Positions 6,054-8,974 of a stretch of 8,974 nt of DNA are shown here, in pieces; the first letter of the stretch is position 1; each line of letters opens with the position of its first letter. The DNA is from Gemmataceae bacterium (GTDB lineage: Bacteria > Planctomycetota > Planctomycetia > Gemmatales > Gemmataceae). The stretch lies in contig JAFMJU010000144.1 in the NCBI GenBank assembly GCA_017853285.1, positions 1-8,974 on the forward strand, written 5' to 3'. The notes beneath the pieces are model-generated. The model was not told the origin of the DNA, did no database searches, and saw nothing but the letters and a program-made list of their open reading frames with translations. A program made the translations under genes and the position numbers.

Positions 6054-6661
6054 GGCCGCTCTCCGAATTCACGCAGGCCGTTGGCCAGGCGGATGACAGT
6101 GGTGACCAGACACAGGCCGCCAAAAATCCACGCCAACAGGGGAAATTGATCGGGCAGCAGGCAGAACAGGCAGAAGAACACGATCGTCTCCGTGCCCTCC
6201 ATCAGCCCGCGGTGGTAAAAGAACGCCTTGCCCTGGGTCAAATGCCCGGTCGAACCCCTCTTGCCGGCCAGGGCTGCATGCGCGAGGAACGACCCGCCCG
6301 TCCCCGCGAAGGCGAAGACCAAAAACGCCGCCGGCAACGCGTTTTCCGCCCGGGCGATGGCAAAGGCCAACGGAACCATGGCGTAAAATACCGTGTCGAG
6401 CACGCTGTCGAGGTAGCCACCGGCGTCGGTCGCGCGGGTGCTGCGGGCCACCGCGCCATCGAGCCCGTCGCACACCCGGTTGGCCAGAAGGAGCCCCAGT
6501 CCGGATAGATATTGCTGGAAAACAATCGCGCAACAACCAGCCAACCCCAGCGCGAATCCGGCAACCGTGACAGTGGCGGCAGAAAACCCCAGCCCGGCCA
6601 GCAGCCCGCCCGCCCGGTTGAGCGCGGGATCAATCAAGCGGCGGACGGGTTGGTCGAGCAC
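6050..6661 (-). CDS. CDP-alcohol phosphatidyltransferase, YnjF-like
   Basis: A 203-residue inner-membrane enzyme of the family that moves a phosphatidyl group from CDP-diacylglycerol (or a related CDP-alcohol) to an alcohol acceptor. The catalytic signature is complete: D65-G-L-D68-G69-A-V-A72-R73, then G81-G-Y-L-D85-S-V-L-D89. The spacer between AR and G81 is 7 residues. Hydrophobic segments lie near 18-46, 50-62, 90-104, 108-132 and 158-190. From memory, the order of motifs (MLD start, NRxxDGLDGA, TDAGG, FAFxGTG, GxxEGTET, AWIFG) matches E. coli YnjF, which is of unknown acceptor and is encoded beside the ynjBCD transporter genes. The GTG start at 6661 gives the YnjF-like MLD beginning and lies 18 bp after the lipoprotein stop in the same frame. 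The 3' end overlaps the binding-protein start by 4 bases. The acceptor and product are unknown. Confidence 0.87.
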   Translation of the reverse strand: MLDQPVRRLIDPALNRAGGLLAGLGFSAATVTVAGFALGLAGCCAIVFQQYLSGLGLLLANRVCDGLDGAVARSTRATDAGGYLDSVLDTVFYAMVPLAFAIARAENALPAAFLVFAFAGTGGSFLAHAALAGKRGSTGHLTQGKAFFYHRGLMEGTETIVFFCLFCLLPDQFPLLAWIFGGLCLVTTVIRLANGLREFGERP

Positions 6662-6679
6662 GGCCCTGTCATCCGGCGT

Positions 6680-7087
6680 TCACCGGACCTCCATCTTCAG
6701 GTCGCGGAGTCCCCCTGCCGGAACATCCAGTTTCCATGGCGAGGTGTCCGGCCGGGCGTACTGGGCCATTTTCAGACGGCCAGCCAACGCCGGATCCAGC
6801 GTCATGGTGTAGCGCCCCGGCGGCACACCTTCGCCATGCGGGTAGGTCTTGAAAGTGAACGCACCGTCCGTTTGCAGCAGGCTGGAGGGATTGTCTTTTT
6901 GATGGGCATTCCCCTCCCCCGGGTGAAGCGCCACCGACCCGGCGGTGACCGGCTGCCCCTTCACCGTCACTGTGCCGGTGACAGGAACCAGGTTGGGCCT
7001 GTCGGCGCAACCGGCGGAAGTCACCAGCACCGCAACCATCAAAGCCTGCATGTGCAAAATAGAGCGGGGCTGGGTGCTGGCGGCCAT
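6680..7087 (-). CDS. Small lipoprotein of the type paired with DUF1559 genes
   Basis: A 135-residue predicted lipoprotein. Hydrophobic residues 13-25 end in SAGC with C27 as the likely lipidated cysteine. The mature part begins VPVTGTVTVKGQPVTAGSVA (about 34-53), followed by a PPGRYTMTL segment. This is the beta-sandwich pattern (transthyretin/carboxypeptidase-regulatory-like) of many planctomycete lipoproteins encoded directly after DUF1559 genes. The ATG at 7087 is chosen; a TTG at 7093 would overlap the upstream stop as TTGA and add two residues. ATG at 7051 would leave a very short signal peptide and has no visible ribosome binding site. Function unknown. Confidence 0.75.
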   Translation of the reverse strand: MAASTQPRSILHMQALMVAVLVTSAGCADRPNLVPVTGTVTVKGQPVTAGSVALHPGEGNAHQKDNPSSLLQTDGAFTFKTYPHGEGVPPGRYTMTLDPALAGRLKMAQYARPDTSPWKLDVPAGGLRDLKMEVR

Positions 7088-7089
7088 GC

Positions 7090-8088
7090 TCAATCCACCC
7101 CGACCACAGCGCCATCCGTCGGCCGGATCAGCATCCGTACCGTGGCTGAAGGTGTGCCATAGCGCACGGAACGCACGCTGCCATCGCCGAAGCCGAACTG
7201 CGGCCCGCCGCTCGTGGCCGGATTGCCCCAGTTACCGCCCCCGCACGATTCCCCGCCCACACTCCAGCCGGAGCCGGAAACCCGTTCGGGAAACAGGTTC
7301 AGCCTGGAATCGGGATACAACTCGTCGCCGCAGCGGCCGGTGCCACCGGTGCCGCCCATCACGAACGGCTCGTCCCAGTACCATGAACCGGTTGTGACAG
7401 CCTGCTGGGCCATCGCCTTTTCGCCCCAAAAAACGGTGTTGGACAGGCCGTCGGTGATATCACCGATGGAGGCAACCCTGCCCCACCCGGCATAGGTGGT
7501 GCGAAAGATCTGGTCGTTGGCGGCGTAATCGGTGCGGGCGCTGGGACCTGCGCCGCCATCGTTGTAACCCCAGCCTGGGTAGAGCGTGTCAGTCACGGGT
7601 GCCGCGATCACGCCACCTGAACGACGCATCGGATTCAGGTAGGTTTTCACCGGTGTCTTGAAGCAGGCGAGGCCGTCACGGAACAGCGCCTCTTGCTCCA
7701 CGAAGGGCAGCAGGGAGAAGAAGGCGGAGCCCAATTGGAACTTGCCCTGCCGCATCGCGTCTCCCCAGCGGGGACGGAAGTTGCCATAGCCGGGGATCAG
7801 CGTGAAGGCATTGGGGCTGGGAACAGTCACCCCGTTTTGCGAGGTGGTGTAGGGAGACGAGTTGGCGGGGGTTACGGAGTAATCGTACCCGCCACCGGTG
7901 GGAAAATGACCGAATGCACCCTCAAAGTTGGCCGCGGCCAATCCCATTTGTTTCAGGTTGTTCTGGGAACTCATGCGGTTGGCGGCTTCGCGCACCTTCT
8001 GCACCGCGGGCACCAGCAGACCCACCAGCACCGCGATGATGGCGATCACCACCAGCAGTTCAATCAGCGTGAAGCCGCGGTGCCGCAC
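7090..8088 (-). CDS. DUF1559 protein with type IV pilin-like N-terminus
   Basis: A 332-residue member of DUF1559 (PF07596), a very large planctomycete family with a prepilin-type N-terminus. The prepilin motif RGFTLIELLVVIAIIA begins at residue 4, with cleavage expected between G5 and F6 and the conserved E10; the hydrophobic helix runs to about 30. PAVQKVREAANRM (27-39) and NNLKQMGLA (43-51) are family hallmarks. The C-terminal FGFGDGSVRSV (298-308) fits the family's DG motif. The start is GTG at 8088, with a GGAG site (8100-8097) 8 bp before it, giving the usual MRxRGFTLIE beginning. The longer ATG starts at 8133 and 8268 are less likely: they add a non-family leader that lies in the promoter region. 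Role unknown, probably surface or periplasmic. It is the first gene of the minus-strand operon. Confidence 0.93.
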   Translation of the reverse strand: MRHRGFTLIELLVVIAIIAVLVGLLVPAVQKVREAANRMSSQNNLKQMGLAAANFEGAFGHFPTGGGYDYSVTPANSSPYTTSQNGVTVPSPNAFTLIPGYGNFRPRWGDAMRQGKFQLGSAFFSLLPFVEQEALFRDGLACFKTPVKTYLNPMRRSGGVIAAPVTDTLYPGWGYNDGGAGPSARTDYAANDQIFRTTYAGWGRVASIGDITDGLSNTVFWGEKAMAQQAVTTGSWYWDEPFVMGGTGGTGRCGDELYPDSRLNLFPERVSGSGWSVGGESCGGGNWGNPATSGGPQFGFGDGSVRSVRYGTPSATVRMLIRPTDGAVVGVD

Positions 8089-8267
8089 TTTCTTGTCTCC
8101 ATCAACCCGAAGCGTGTGTTTTACCTCCCCCATCGTACCGGCCAAATCCAAAGGCCGGCCAGCCACTGAAAACCCGCGGGTGGCATCAGGGCCTGAGCCC
8201 GTTTGATCCGGAAGCAACACCGGCTTACAATCGGACCGAATCACTGCCCCAACCCGAGGAACCCCCA
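8089..8267. promoter_or_regulatory. Divergent intergenic region between DUF1559 and DUF1080 genes
   Basis: The 179-bp region separates oppositely transcribed genes and should carry both promoters. An inverted repeat, CCGGCC at 8138-8143 and GGCCGG at 8153-8158 with a 9-base spacer, sits near the minus-strand start region. For the minus strand I see only weak promoter candidates: TACGAT (8137-8132) without a good -35, and TTGGCC/TAAAAC with 16-bp spacing. The operon promoter is therefore unresolved. No riboswitch or operator that I recognise is present. Confidence 0.5.
8203..8231 (+). promoter_or_regulatory. Predicted sigma70-like promoter of the DUF1080 gene
   Basis: TTGATC (8203-8208) and TACAAT (8226-8231, five of six consensus bases) are separated by exactly 17 bp. 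Transcription would start near 8238, giving a leader of about 30 bases with a GAGG ribosome binding site 8 bp before the ATG at 8268. Both the spacing and distance to the gene are good. Confidence 0.6.
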
Positions 8268-8921
8268 ATGTTGCGTATCACCAGCCTCCTTGCCCCCGTG
8301 GTCGCCCTGCTGGCCGGCCTGACCGTGGCCGCCTTGCATGCCGATGAGGCCCCCGCCAAGGTGAACCTCTTCAACGGCAAGGACCTGACCGGCTGGCGTA
8401 TCTACCTCGACAAGAAAGACCAAAGCAAAGACCCGGCCAAGTACTTCACCGCCGAGGAAGGCGGGGTGCTGAAAATCAATGGCAAGGTCCTGGGCATGAT
8501 CTTCACCCAGAAATCCTTCAGCAACTACACCCTTTCGTTCGACTGGCTCTACCCCGAGGGCAGCACCCCCGAGAGCAACTCCGGCGCCCTGATCCACCTG
8601 CAACCCCCGTTTGACAAGATCTTCCCCCCCTCGCTTGAGCCCCAGGGCCGCTACAAGGACCACGGCAGGATCTTCCCGATGGCCGGCGTGAAGGCTGAGA
8701 ACAACCAGTTCGACCAGGCCGCCCTGAACAAGGTCCTAAAGCCCCTGGGTCAGTGGAATAGCACCGAAATCATCTGTAAGGGGGACGGTTCGGTGGTGGT
8801 CAAGGTGAACGGAACCCGTGTCTCCTCCTGCAGTTCCAAACTGAAGGAAGGCCCCGTCGGCTTCCAGAGCGAGGGGCACGAGATCCACCTGCGGAACATC
8901 CACCTGAAGCCGCTGGATTGA
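8268..8921 (+). CDS. Secreted DUF1080 protein (3-keto-disaccharide hydrolase fold)
   Basis: A 217-residue secreted protein of family DUF1080 (PF06439), a concanavalin-like beta-sandwich related to 3-keto-glucoside/disaccharide hydrolases and very common in planctomycetes. Residues 1-25 form a signal peptide (basic R3, hydrophobic 5-22, then ALHA before D26). Family hallmarks are LFNGKDLTGW (34-43), SNSGALIHLQ (103-112), W163-NSTEIICKGDGSVVVKVNG (163-182) and GPVGFQSEGHEIHLRNIHL (195-213). The sequence is about one domain long and carries no visible extra module. A GAGG site is 8 bp before the ATG. It is transcribed away from the DUF1559 operon. The substrate is unknown, and the fold also occurs in non-enzymatic sugar-binding roles. 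The 53 bases after it hold no gene or terminator I can recognise. Confidence 0.9.
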   Translation: MLRITSLLAPVVALLAGLTVAALHADEAPAKVNLFNGKDLTGWRIYLDKKDQSKDPAKYFTAEEGGVLKINGKVLGMIFTQKSFSNYTLSFDWLYPEGSTPESNSGALIHLQPPFDKIFPPSLEPQGRYKDHGRIFPMAGVKAENNQFDQAALNKVLKPLGQWNSTEIICKGDGSVVVKVNGTRVSSCSSKLKEGPVGFQSEGHEIHLRNIHLKPLD

Positions 8922-8974
8922 GCAGGCTTTAATAATTATTCAGATTAACCCGTTTATGCCGTTTGAGTGAATTC

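Noticed and set aside
8969..8974. Window ends exactly with an EcoRI site (GAATTC), suggesting a clone boundary
   Set aside because: The same site occurs inside the window, at about 5168 and 6065, so a full-digest clone end is unlikely and the match is probably chance.
1..8974. CRISPR array or tandem repeat array
   Set aside because: No regularly spaced repeats of 20-40 bases were seen; the only direct repeats are the short pair at 863-882.

Overview
The window looks like chromosomal DNA from a planctomycete, probably near the Gemmata/Pirellula-type lineages. This rests on three families that are strongly expanded in that phylum: a DUF1559 protein with a type IV pilin-like N-terminus, a small lipoprotein next to it, and a secreted DUF1080 (3-keto-disaccharide hydrolase fold) protein. 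The high GC, GTG/TTG starts and tightly overlapping genes agree. The genus cannot be fixed from the sequence alone.

Left part (1-1240): the C-terminal catalytic part of a tyrosine recombinase runs off the left edge and points at a tRNA-Ser(GGA) gene on the minus strand, whose 3' end faces the recombinase. This is the usual arrangement at the end of an element integrated into a tRNA 3' end. The 195 bp between them holds a GC-rich hairpin and a pair of 9-bp direct repeats one helical turn apart, which may be recombination-related. A tRNA promoter and a terminator for the next operon follow.

Middle (1241-8088): eight genes, all on the minus strand and mostly overlapping or within 20 bp of each other, look like one operon. 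In transcription order they are: DUF1559 pseudopilin-like protein, lipoprotein, YnjF-like CDP-alcohol phosphatidyltransferase, substrate-binding lipoprotein, ABC ATPase with a C-terminal TOBE-like region, ABC permease A, ABC permease B and, after an 86-bp gap, a CobW/COG0523-type (G3E) GTPase. A rho-independent terminator follows. The core (phosphatidyltransferase plus solute-binding protein, ATPase and permease) recalls the uncharacterised E. coli ynjBCD-ynjF locus. The transporter parts, however, look more like the spermidine/putrescine-iron-thiamine superfamily. The substrate is not known; the GTPase makes a metal or metal complex one possibility.

Right part (8089-8974): a divergent intergenic region with a good sigma70-like promoter drives a secreted DUF1080 protein on the plus strand. 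The last 53 bases hold nothing I can identify.

The most interesting item is the eight-gene operon, which combines a lipid-headgroup transferase, an importer, a pseudopilin-like protein and a metal-type GTPase. The recombinase/tRNA junction is a second point of interest because an integrated element should extend to the left of the window.
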